Source: Acidobacteriota bacterium
Lineage (GTDB): Bacteria; Acidobacteriota; Holophagae; Acanthopleuribacterales; Acanthopleuribacteraceae
NCBI GenBank assembly: GCA_020439745.1
Contig: JAGQSC010000043.1
Span: 1-64,000 of the forward strand
Direction: 5' to 3'
Length of the DNA stretch: 64,000 nucleotides
Of this stretch, positions 1 through 7,453 are shown piece by piece (position 1 is the first letter of the stretch; each line of letters begins with the position of its first letter). Under the pieces are notes generated by a model. That model was not told the DNA's origin, searched no databases, and saw only the letters and a list, made by a program, of their open reading frames with translations. The position numbers and the translations under genes were made by a program.

Positions 1-630
1 CCAAACCCGGACAGTCAGGCCAACGGAGCCATGATGCGGATCAGCCCACTCGGGATTTTCGGGGCCGGATTTGAATTGAACCAAGTGGCTGAATGGGCGA
101 TGCAGGATGCGGCGCTCACTCATCCCAACCCGATCTGTCAGCAGGCGAACGCGCTGTTTGCCATGGGGATTGCCCACGCCATTCAATCCGGATGCGACCG
201 CAAAAAGCTATACCAGCACATCAGGCAGTGGGCAGCAGACATGCCCGTTGAATCCGCTTTGCTGGATACCATCGACAAGGCTGCCAAAGAGCCGCCAGCA
301 GACTATGTCCACCAACAGGGCTGGGTGATGATCGCTTTTCAGAATGCTCTGTATCAGCTGCTTCATGCACCGAGCCTCGAAGAAGGTGTTGTCGATACCA
401 TCATGCGCGGAGGTGACACCGACACCAATGCGGCCATTTGCGGGGCGTTGTTAGGCGCTGTGTGCGGTCGGGAGGCTATTCCGGCCCAGTGGCTCGACTG
501 CCTGCAAAACTGCCGCCCAGAGGCCGGACATCCGCGAGTTCGCCATCCGCGCCCGGAATGCTTCTGGCCGGTGGATGTTTTGGAGCTGGCAGAGCAACTT
601 GTTACAGAAACGAGGGAAAAACATGGATGA
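1..630 (+). CDS. ADP-ribosylglycohydrolase family protein (C-terminal part, 5' truncated by window edge)
   Basis: The reading frame is open back to base 1, so the gene begins before the window. An internal Met at 31 is not the start, because the conserved family motif ANGAMMR (normally GNGALMR) spans it at bases 22-42. Further on, GGDTDTNAAICGALLGA (about residues 129-145 counted from base 31) is the C-terminal metal-binding Asp cluster of the DraG/ADP-ribosylglycohydrolase fold, with its two Asp residues intact. Such enzymes remove ADP-ribose from proteins, nucleic acids or small molecules, using two Mg ions. The stop overlaps the next start by 8 bp, so the two genes are translationally coupled. 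The substrate cannot be read from sequence. The family is seen; a role in defence or toxin reversal is inference. Confidence 0.88.
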   Translation, partial: PNPDSQANGAMMRISPLGIFGAGFELNQVAEWAMQDAALTHPNPICQQANALFAMGIAHAIQSGCDRKKLYQHIRQWAADMPVESALLDTIDKAAKEPPADYVHQQGWVMIAFQNALYQLLHAPSLEEGVVDTIMRGGDTDTNAAICGALLGAVCGREAIPAQWLDCLQNCRPEAGHPRVRHPRPECFWPVDVLELAEQLVTETREKHG

Positions 631-1582
631 CATGAACAGCAGGCAGTTGGCGCGAACATGGCCATTTAAGCGTTACAAGGCATTTGAACGTGAACTTCGG
701 AATGCTGCTTCTGGATGGTTTTCCCAAAAGGGATTGGCTACACATTCAAGAATGGGATATTGCCTTAAATCCCTTGATCTCTGGCCACAAAATATCATTT
801 GCCCCGACGTGGCCGAATATATCAAAAATGAACATGAACGGAATTTAGGTAAGGATTCATTTCCGCTTCACAAATACCTTCACCACGGGTTGAGCAGTCA
901 GGCAATGGTTTTCAATCTTGTGGGAACATTGATTGTAAAAAAAGACCTTGAGCCACTGCGCATAATTATGGAGGAGGCAGGCATACCTTGGCCGACCGGA
1001 GAGATCACTGCTGGATTTGAATATGATGACCGAGCGGTATTTAACGAGGATTCCGGACAACCTACATCGGTCGACTTGGCAATCTCAGGTGAGGAGACTG
1101 GCCGGATCTTCATTGAGGCGAAACTCGTGGAGAGAGAGTTTGGTGGCTGCTCTGTTTTTTCTGGTGGTGATTGTGACGGTAAGAACCCTGCTTCGTATGG
1201 ATTTGAGGGTTGCTATCTTCAGCACATCGGACGGAAATATTGGGAACGGATGAACGAGTTCGGTTTTGGTGAGCCCCCACTCGGATCAGGCCCTTTATGC
1301 CCCTTTGTCAGTTACTACCAATTTTTTAGGGAAGTTCTGTTTGCCCTCAAGAAGGATGGCTATTTTGTGCTCCTGCATGATGAAAGGAACCCCGCCTTCC
1401 TGAAGGTTTCAACAGACGGAAAAGAGTCTGGTTTGTGGCCATTCCTTATTGAATCTGTACCTTCAGAATATGCTAATAGAATCGGGAGAGTGACTATCCA
1501 AAAGCTTGTCAGCGCAATTGATGGATCTGGTCGTCACCACGACTGGATCAGTGAGTTTAAGCAGAAATACGGAATCGAATGA
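623..1582 (+). CDS. PGN_0703-like putative restriction endonuclease, PD-(D/E)XK fold
   Basis: The ATG at 623 is chosen because a purine-rich GAGGGAAAAA lies just upstream and the start overlaps the end of the ADP-ribosylglycohydrolase; the frame is open further upstream to 575. The 319-residue protein carries a PD-(D/E)XK nuclease core: Asp151 in VDLAIS, then Glu165 and Lys167 in FIEAKL. A cysteine-rich segment follows (Cys177, Cys184, Cys197), and SSQAMVFNL lies ahead of the core. This layout matches my memory of the PGN_0703 family of putative restriction endonucleases. The gene is visibly richer in A+T than its neighbours (runs such as aaaatatcattt), which suggests horizontal acquisition. 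No methyltransferase is visible. A defence role is inferred from family and context. Confidence 0.72.
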   Translation: MDDMNSRQLARTWPFKRYKAFERELRNAASGWFSQKGLATHSRMGYCLKSLDLWPQNIICPDVAEYIKNEHERNLGKDSFPLHKYLHHGLSSQAMVFNLVGTLIVKKDLEPLRIIMEEAGIPWPTGEITAGFEYDDRAVFNEDSGQPTSVDLAISGEETGRIFIEAKLVEREFGGCSVFSGGDCDGKNPASYGFEGCYLQHIGRKYWERMNEFGFGEPPLGSGPLCPFVSYYQFFREVLFALKKDGYFVLLHDERNPAFLKVSTDGKESGLWPFLIESVPSEYANRIGRVTIQKLVSAIDGSGRHHDWISEFKQKYGIE

Positions 1583-1951
1583 ATAGATGTCAGTCAGTTC
1601 AGACATGAGTTGTAAAACACACCGTCGGGTATTCAATCGGGAATCGAACCCACGTCCGTTCTCTGTTTCGGGAAAATGTAGAGAATTAAATTTCTCTCGG
1701 CGTCCGGCAGTCTGAAGGGATTTGATGTGTGGTAAGGTGTTGAATAAACAGGGTTTGCGGATGTATTTTTGTTTGGAGAACGAATTGGGGTAAGGCTCCG
1801 TGTCCTCCACCATACCTTTTTTTGAACGCTCCGAAATCAACCTAGTTGGTGGCCTTTTTGCGCTACTTAACCAGTACCTAAATTGTTGCACCATTACTCG
1901 CTTCGCGTCTTCGCGCCTTCGCGTGCAAAATGATTCTCAAAAACGATCCCC
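1583..1951. other. Gene-free stretch of 369 bp with tRNA/tmRNA-like fragments
   Basis: No convincing gene lies here; a 143-codon minus-strand frame (1463-1894) overlaps the nuclease antisense and looks like chance. On the minus strand, bases about 1632-1658 read CGGACGTGGGTTCGATTCCC, which closely resembles the T-arm of tmRNA or a tRNA. Separately, on the plus strand, TCCTCCACCA at about 1804-1813 resembles an acceptor end and is followed by a T-run. The two do not form one intact RNA gene, so they may be remnants of an integration site. A triplicated CTTCGCG-like run lies at about 1899-1924. Confidence 0.4.
1632..1658 (-). other. tmRNA/tRNA T-arm-like fragment
   Basis: The reverse complement contains GGACGTGGGTTCGATTCCC, matching the invariant GGTTCRAnYCC T-loop together with the GGACG that precedes it in tmRNAs. 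No acceptor stem or D-arm could be folded around it and the 3' side does not end in CCA. It is most likely a relic or an attachment-site repeat; chance resemblance is possible. Confidence 0.3.
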
Positions 1952-2587
1952 CTATTCACTCAGCCGTTGGAATTGACCTGAGGTTTCGTGGTACTGATAC
2001 AGCTCACCGCGAACCAAATCGAAGTACCAGCCCACCAGTGTCAATTTTCCGGCACCTACCCGTTCATCGATGAATGGGAAACTGCGCAGATTCTTGAGCG
2101 ACAACACAATCGCCGCTTGTTCCAGTGCCTTGCGTTTGATCTTGTCACCGGCATCTGGAAGCTCCGCGCACACCCGTTCCCGAGCGGCTTCGGCAATGGT
2201 CATCCAGCGCGAGATGAATCCCCCACCCAGCGCACCACAGGTTCCGTTCATGAGTGCTTGAATGCCGCCACACTGGGCATGGCCCAAGACAATGATGTTG
2301 GTGACGTTCAAGTGACAGACTGCAAATTCAAGGGCCGCACTGACGCCATGTTGGCCCGTATCCAACTCGTAGGGAGGAACCAGATTCGCCACGTTACGCA
2401 CCGTAAACAGATCGCCGGGCGCGCTATTGGTTAGGATCGCTGGATCCACCCTGGAATCAGAGCAACCGACAATCATGGTACTGGGACTCTGGCCTTTGCT
2501 CAATGCATCATAAGGCGAGTCCTCGGCATCAAAATAATCCTTCTGAAAGGATCTGAACCCCTGGATCAATCGATCGACATCCGTCAT
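1952..2587 (-). CDS. Beta-class carbonic anhydrase
   Basis: This 211-residue protein has the usual length and signature of beta-carbonic anhydrases, which interconvert CO2 and bicarbonate in the cytoplasm. The zinc ligands Cys42, His103 and Cys106 and the catalytic Asp44-Arg46 dyad are seen in GCSDSRVDP and LGHAQCGG. The start ATG is preceded at a good distance by GGCGAGG. The gene stands alone and is divergent from the FG-GAP pair. Upstream, a 7-bp inverted repeat overlaps the likely promoter. The motif set makes the assignment secure. Whether the enzyme serves bicarbonate supply for carboxylases or pH control cannot be told from here. Confidence 0.95.
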   Translation of the reverse strand: MTDVDRLIQGFRSFQKDYFDAEDSPYDALSKGQSPSTMIVGCSDSRVDPAILTNSAPGDLFTVRNVANLVPPYELDTGQHGVSAALEFAVCHLNVTNIIVLGHAQCGGIQALMNGTCGALGGGFISRWMTIAEAARERVCAELPDAGDKIKRKALEQAAIVLSLKNLRSFPFIDERVGAGKLTLVGWYFDLVRGELYQYHETSGQFQRLSE

Positions 2588-2604
2588 GTAATACCTCGCC
2601 TACC

Positions 2605-2623
2605 ATGCTACCGGGCGTAGCAT
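2605..2623. promoter_or_regulatory. Inverted repeat in the divergent promoter region upstream of carbonic anhydrase
   Basis: ATGCTAC-CGGGC-GTAGCAT forms perfect 7-bp arms. On the minus strand the right arm overlaps TGTATGCT, which resembles an extended -10 box for the carbonic anhydrase gene 33 bp downstream. It could be an operator or a 5'-leader hairpin. No regulator was identified. Confidence 0.35.
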
Positions 2624-2711
2624 ACACGATCTTGTGCGGTGAATCAGCATTTGCTAAACCAAAGTCAGGTGAGCCGCGTTTGAACGAACAACCATTTGGG
2701 AGGAGAGAGCC

Positions 2712-4136
2712 TTGTTGTGTGTACTGTTCTGTCTGGTTTGGCAACAGCCTACAATTGATTTAGAAGGTCACCCTTTACGCTTGTTGTGGCACGACCTCAA
2801 CGGGGACGAGCGTTTAGACCTGGTGGCACTTATGGTGCGTTCACAATCCGTGGGAGAAATCGACGCATTTTTTGCTCAGGGCGACCTGATCGGTAATTAC
2901 TCAGAAACCACGTTTAAAGACCGGTACCTCCAGGTATATATTCAGTCTGACGAAGGTTGGATTCCTCGACCCAGCGTTTCGTTTGACCAGGACCCGGTCT
3001 ATGCCATCTACGCCGATAAGTCCCAGCCAGGCATGATTTGGATTTGGCTCAACGATGGGCTGCAGTCGTGGACGTGGGCCGGCGACCATTGGGATCAGGT
3101 GCTGATTCATCCGACGCCGCAGTTACAGTCGCCTGTTCCTCTAGCCTCTTATGAGCTACCGTTGCTTGTGCCGTCCCCTTCGGGTCCCCAATGGTTGATT
3201 CCCGATCTGGAAGGCATCCATATGGTTGGGACCGACCATCGATTTCTCAGCTATCCTGCTCACAGTGTGGACACCTCAGGTAGCATGAACCAAGCAGCCC
3301 AGTCCATTACCATCACTTTGCCCCGCCTTTTACAGGTGGACGCGGACCCTTATCCCGATCTCGTGTTTCGAAGTCGGTCCCATCATTCCGTGTTTCGGCT
3401 GAGCGATCTGAACGAAACCGAAATAGAGTCAGAAGGTACCCTGTTCGATCTGAACAGCGACGGGCTTGCCGACCGAATTGAGGTGGAGGAAGTGGACAAC
3501 GTGGACGGCCCCCGTGACCTTCCAAAAATGAAGTCCATCATTCGTGCCTACCTTGCGGATGGCCCTCTCTCCTTTCCCAATGAACCCAATGTGGAGCAAG
3601 AAGTACCTGGCATCGTCTTTTCAACCGAGGACATGCCACTCAAAATAACGGACCCCTTCTTTGACATCAACAACGATGGTTTGATGGATCTGGCGGGCAT
3701 CGCACTCAAACTATCGTTTTTTCAGATTGCCAAAGTGATGACCTTGGGGCGAATGAAAATCACTTTTCTTATGCATTTGAGCATTCAACTTGAGAATGGC
3801 CGATTTCATACCCTCGCCGGTGGTCCCTTCGAAATGGTCTGGAAACTAAACTTGAGAAACTTGTCCATGCCGGATTTTGGTCAAATCACCGCCGACTTTG
3901 ACGGCGACGGGTGGTTGGATATTTTCACGGTCGATGACAAGAAGGTCACGGTTGTTCCCGTCACAATGTCGGGCCTGCAGACAAAAGGCAGCTATTCGGC
4001 AAAGATCGACAAGTCTTTGCGCGATCCCGATGTGTATATCGGCAAAGATCTGAATGCCGATGGCCGTTCGGAGTTGATCCTCGCGGTCTTCTCTGATAGC
4101 CACACACGAATCGGGGTCATGGAGGTATCGCCATGA
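2712..4136 (+). CDS. Exported FG-GAP/VCBS-repeat protein (first of a coupled pair)
   Basis: The start is the TTG at 2712, supported by GGGAGGAGAG just upstream and by a short hydrophobic N-terminus (MLCVLFCLVW) typical of an export signal. The protein has 474 residues. At least five Asp-rich loops recur: HDLNGDERLDL near the N-terminus, FDLNSDGLADR, FFDINNDGLMD, ADFDGDGWLD and KDLNADGRSEL. These are FG-GAP/VCBS calcium-binding-type loops that build beta-propellers in extracellular or periplasmic proteins. It overlaps the next gene by 4 bp (ATGA), and that gene has the same architecture. A structural or ligand-binding role outside the cytoplasm is likely; no enzyme motif is visible. Confidence 0.75.
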   Translation: MLCVLFCLVWQQPTIDLEGHPLRLLWHDLNGDERLDLVALMVRSQSVGEIDAFFAQGDLIGNYSETTFKDRYLQVYIQSDEGWIPRPSVSFDQDPVYAIYADKSQPGMIWIWLNDGLQSWTWAGDHWDQVLIHPTPQLQSPVPLASYELPLLVPSPSGPQWLIPDLEGIHMVGTDHRFLSYPAHSVDTSGSMNQAAQSITITLPRLLQVDADPYPDLVFRSRSHHSVFRLSDLNETEIESEGTLFDLNSDGLADRIEVEEVDNVDGPRDLPKMKSIIRAYLADGPLSFPNEPNVEQEVPGIVFSTEDMPLKITDPFFDINNDGLMDLAGIALKLSFFQIAKVMTLGRMKITFLMHLSIQLENGRFHTLAGGPFEMVWKLNLRNLSMPDFGQITADFDGDGWLDIFTVDDKKVTVVPVTMSGLQTKGSYSAKIDKSLRDPDVYIGKDLNADGRSELILAVFSDSHTRIGVMEVSP

Positions 4137-5446
4137 TCATGCTTGCCAGTCTATTGGTATGGACCGATCTACAGGTACCTGCGCTTTTTGAAAGACCGAG
4201 CATTTTTTGGGAGGACGTCAACGCAGACGGGGTCATGGATATCTGGATTCGGTCGGAAGATGGCCTAGTGTGGTACTGGCCTGGGGGTAGCCGGGAAACA
4301 GACCTCCATTTTCTAGGTGGGAACGCGGCGTTTTTAGACGCACGTCCCGTGTTGATGGATGAGCAGGTTGTGCTCGTGGCCTGTGCGTCCGGGATGATCC
4401 TTCAATACAGAGATGACACTTGGGCCGTCGTTCAGGACCTGAGCCATCAGGTCTCGGTTCAAAGGACAGGATTCAGCTATCAATCACCCAGGCTTCTTTT
4501 TCCTGCCTCTCCCGGTTATCTGGCGGTGTCTGTTGGATGTGAGCCAGAGATCCTCGAAGTGAAGCCCGCAATCAAACGAAAAGATCGATCCATACAGATT
4601 TCCTACCCGGTACCTTTACCAGAGCAGTTGCTTAATGACGCGACCTATATGGCACCGGTCCTAGATGCAGATCGCGGCAAGTTGCTGATTCAGGTATTGG
4701 ATCGCAGTGGCAAGCTGTATTTGTCTGAAACCCTGTTTCCTTTTGGATTTGCCCTAAATGGATACACCTATGGCGATATCAATGGCGATGGTTGGCTCGA
4801 TCTGGCAGTGTTGTGTGCACCTGACAAAGATATGTCCATTTTCGAAGAGCTGACGTTAATGGTCGTCATGGGGTCCGATCGACATTTGTTCGACAATCAC
4901 GTCCTCTTAAGTTTGCGCACCGAACAGAATCTCTGGCAGAAGGGTCCAATGGTCATCGAGAGAGGTGCCGTCATTACCCACTACTATAAGGGTCTGATGA
5001 GCGCTAAGTTTCGTCGAGACGTTTACTTCTGGGACGAAGCTGGATTTCTGAATCCTGAACCGAAGTCCATGCGTTGGAAGCTAGACGATGCGAATCGCGG
5101 TTGGATTGCGGTTGATCTCGATTTCAATGGCGATCAACGACCTGATCTACTTCTCCTGGAACAAGGTACCTTGCGCATCCACTATCAGACCGGCTCAGAC
5201 ATGGTCTCTGCGTTTGCAGAGACTCCTCAAACCCTGAGTTATAGCCGCAGTGGGGGTTACCATGATGAGATTGAGCTGGCATTCTCGGGTGACGCGACGC
5301 TCAATGTCTCCGTGGATATTGGCAAACGCAACCGATTACGGGGTCGGTCAGGTGTCGTGTTGGTGGCGGATCATGGTTCCGGCCAGTTCTGGCGCGTTCG
5401 AGATGAAGGCGAATCGTTGACCCTATCGCCCATTGAATTGCGTTAA
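4133..5446 (+). CDS. Exported FG-GAP/VCBS-repeat protein (second of a coupled pair)
   Basis: The ATG at 4133 lies inside the stop of the previous gene, so translation is probably coupled. The 437-residue protein starts with a short hydrophobic stretch (MIMLASLLVW). It has the same kind of Asp-rich propeller loops as its neighbour: WEDVNADGVMD, YGDINGDGWLD and VDLDFNGDQRPD. The spacing of loops and similar length suggest that the two genes arose by duplication and then diverged strongly. Probable calcium-stabilised beta-propeller acting in the periplasm or on the surface. No catalytic motif or sorting signal is visible, so the specific job is unknown. Confidence 0.72.
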   Translation: MIMLASLLVWTDLQVPALFERPSIFWEDVNADGVMDIWIRSEDGLVWYWPGGSRETDLHFLGGNAAFLDARPVLMDEQVVLVACASGMILQYRDDTWAVVQDLSHQVSVQRTGFSYQSPRLLFPASPGYLAVSVGCEPEILEVKPAIKRKDRSIQISYPVPLPEQLLNDATYMAPVLDADRGKLLIQVLDRSGKLYLSETLFPFGFALNGYTYGDINGDGWLDLAVLCAPDKDMSIFEELTLMVVMGSDRHLFDNHVLLSLRTEQNLWQKGPMVIERGAVITHYYKGLMSAKFRRDVYFWDEAGFLNPEPKSMRWKLDDANRGWIAVDLDFNGDQRPDLLLLEQGTLRIHYQTGSDMVSAFAETPQTLSYSRSGGYHDEIELAFSGDATLNVSVDIGKRNRLRGRSGVVLVADHGSGQFWRVRDEGESLTLSPIELR

Positions 5447-5467
5447 CTGCTGAAGCCATAATGGCAT

Positions 5468-6433
5468 ATGTTGGCCATCCACATTGACAACCACGGAGCT
5501 CTGGTATGGCGGGAATCCCCTGACCCAGAAATGAAACCGGGCCATTTACTGATTGATGTTTGTGCTGCAGGCGTCAATCGCGCCGATCTTTTGCAAGCGC
5601 AAGGGCTTTACCCACCACCATCCGGAGAAAGCGACCTACTGGGCCTGGAGGTGGCAGGCACAATTGTTGCCAAAGCAGAGGATGTGAGCGGGTTTCAGGT
5701 GGGAGAGCGGGTATTTGGTCTGGTGGGCGGGGGCGGTTATGCCCAACGCTGCCTGTTAGACAGTCAACAGGCCATTCGCACGCCTGAAGATATGAGTCAC
5801 GAAGAAGCGGCCTGCATCGTAGAGACAGGTTTTACCGCAAGCGAAGCACTGATCCATGCAGGAAATCTGACCGCCGGCGACCGTGTTCTGATCCAGGCCG
5901 GCTCAAGTGGTGTAGGCACCATGGCTATTCAAATGGCCAAATTGGCTGGAGCCTCCAGCATCATGACGACGGCAGGCTCAGCCGAAAAGGTGCAAGCTTG
6001 TTTGCGCTTAGGAGCAGATGTGGCGTTTAACTATCGAACCGATGACTGGTCAGTGGAAATTGAACGAGGGTCTGTAGACCTGATTGTCGATTTTATGGGC
6101 GCCAAGTACTTGGAACCCCATTTTTCGCTTCTCGCTGACGAAGGTAGGTTGGTGATCGTGGGGCTGCTGGGTGGACGTCACGCTTCGGTGGATTTGGGCC
6201 AATTGTTGCGTCGACGAATTCGTATGGTGGGCATCATCATGCGCAGTTTGCCTCGTCGTCAAAAGGCTCAGATCAAACAAAGATTCATGGACCGATGGTG
6301 GTCAGCCATCAAGAGTCGTCAAATTAGAGTTCCCATCCATGCCCGAATCCCCATGCACGAGGCGCAAGAAGCCCACCGGATGTTGCTGGCTCGCGAGCAT
6401 TTTGGCAAGGTGGTACTGATTTCGTCAGAATAA
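5468..6433 (+). CDS. Zinc-independent MDR NAD(P)H:quinone oxidoreductase (PIG3-like)
   Basis: This 321-residue protein is of standard length for the quinone-oxidoreductase branch of medium-chain dehydrogenases. AGVNRADLLQAQGLYPPP is the N-terminal GroES-like signature of the PIG3/QOR group. AGSSGVGTMAIQMAKLAG (about residues 139-156) is the NADPH-binding Rossmann loop. The zinc-ligand cysteines of true alcohol dehydrogenases are absent, as expected for this branch. The family reduces quinones or other electrophiles with NADPH in the cytoplasm. It lies 21 bp after the FG-GAP pair and before algH on the same strand, but no functional link is evident. The physiological substrate is not predictable. 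Confidence 0.88.
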   Translation: MLAIHIDNHGALVWRESPDPEMKPGHLLIDVCAAGVNRADLLQAQGLYPPPSGESDLLGLEVAGTIVAKAEDVSGFQVGERVFGLVGGGGYAQRCLLDSQQAIRTPEDMSHEEAACIVETGFTASEALIHAGNLTAGDRVLIQAGSSGVGTMAIQMAKLAGASSIMTTAGSAEKVQACLRLGADVAFNYRTDDWSVEIERGSVDLIVDFMGAKYLEPHFSLLADEGRLVIVGLLGGRHASVDLGQLLRRRIRMVGIIMRSLPRRQKAQIKQRFMDRWWSAIKSRQIRVPIHARIPMHEAQEAHRMLLAREHFGKVVLISSE

Positions 6434-6485
6434 GTTTTGAAATTCGATCAAACATCACCTAGATTGAGCTTATTGAGGAGCAGTC

Positions 6486-7052
6486 ATGAACGACGCATTC
6501 CAAACCGAGCTGCTAAGCACCGCGCCAGGATTACTGCTGGCCATGCCCGACTTGGATGATCCCAATTTTCAAAAAACCGTGGTGCTCATGTTGGAACATA
6601 CAAAAGAGGGCGCACTCGGCCTGGTGATCAATCGGGAAACACCCATTCGAGTTGCAGACATCTTTGAAACATTGGACTTGGTTTGGCACGGACAAGAAAA
6701 CGCACACGTATGGAATGGCGGACCGGTCATGAGAGAAATAGGCTGGATTTTGCACGAGCCCACCGATGCCATAGCAGGAGCTGAGGTGGTGCCTGGTATC
6801 CAGTTGGCCACCACCCCTGACAAGATGAAGGTGCTAGCCAAAGATCCTCCTCACCAAATGAGGTTCTTGTTGGGTGCTGCAGGTTGGGGACCTGGTCAGC
6901 TGGAAGACGAACTGGCTCAAGGGGCGTGGATGACAGCGGATGCATCCGCCGACCTCATCTTCAATACCCCTCCCGATCACATGTGGGATGCTGCATTCAG
7001 GTTATTGGGGATCGATCCAACGCTACTCGTTCGCGTGGATGGTATTCATTAG
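6486..7052 (+). CDS. YqgE/AlgH family protein
   Basis: The 188-residue protein matches the AlgH/YqgE (DUF179) family in length and in its conserved blocks. These are PGLLLAMPDLDDPNFQKTVV near the N-terminus, GALGLVINR at about 42-50, WNGGPV in the middle and a C-terminal GWGPGQLEDEL. The ATG at 6486 follows a clear GAGGAG ribosome-binding site. AlgH is a widespread cytoplasmic protein first tied to alginate regulation in Pseudomonas; its biochemical activity is unsettled. Its end overlaps the convergent 134-residue minus-strand gene by 4 bp. The family call is secure, the function is not. Confidence 0.92.
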   Translation: MNDAFQTELLSTAPGLLLAMPDLDDPNFQKTVVLMLEHTKEGALGLVINRETPIRVADIFETLDLVWHGQENAHVWNGGPVMREIGWILHEPTDAIAGAEVVPGIQLATTPDKMKVLAKDPPHQMRFLLGAAGWGPGQLEDELAQGAWMTADASADLIFNTPPDHMWDAAFRLLGIDPTLLVRVDGIH

Positions 7053-7453
7053 TCGTTGTCGCTCAAATGTACCGTAGAGCTTTCACTGAGTAAATCGCTG
7101 TTTGTGCCTGTTATCCCATAGACGACAATGAAGGGCAGTTCGGTACTGTCATGGCGCAAGGCCGCATAAACAAAATGGCCCTTCTGTCGCCAATAGCTGA
7201 ATCTAAGTGCCGGATACCAGGTTGGCGCCTGGTCATTGGGCTCACTGTCATCAAAACTCGGCGAACCCAGGGCCGTGGTCAACTCGCGCTTCAGGTCCAG
7301 ATACTTCAAAGTGTATTGAGCCTCAATTGATGCCAATTGCCTTACTTCTGAACCCTTGCCCAGCGGCTCAGATATGGCGTAGGTCATCTCGTGATCGGTT
7401 TCAGGCTTGGCGGCTAAAAGCTTCTCCAGCATGACATGAGGTGCCTCGATCAC
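7049..7453 (-). CDS. Hypothetical protein coupled to kinase 1
   Basis: This 134-residue, probably soluble protein has no signal peptide, membrane segment or motif that I recognise. It begins at 7453, overlapping the kinase stop by 4 bp, so it is almost certainly the second gene of a kinase operon and is translated in step with it. The second half is rich in aromatic residues (WYPALRFSYWRQKGHFVY), suggesting a beta-rich fold, and mentions of a small alpha/beta domain would be speculation. The context suggests a kinase partner or substrate, but this is inference only. Confidence 0.6.
   Translation of the reverse strand: MIEAPHVMLEKLLAAKPETDHEMTYAISEPLGKGSEVRQLASIEAQYTLKYLDLKRELTTALGSPSFDDSEPNDQAPTWYPALRFSYWRQKGHFVYAALRHDSTELPFIVVYGITGTNSDLLSESSTVHLSDND

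Noticed and set aside
1797-1821. An intact tRNA or tmRNA ending CTCCACCA followed by a T-run
   Set aside because: No T-arm or acceptor partner can be folded upstream, so no functional RNA gene is claimed.
1463-1894. A 143-codon minus-strand frame
   Set aside because: It overlaps the nuclease antisense, has no ribosome-binding site and the sequence is not protein-like.
1988-2434. A 148-codon plus-strand frame
   Set aside because: It is the antisense shadow of the carbonic anhydrase gene, whose active-site motifs are clear.
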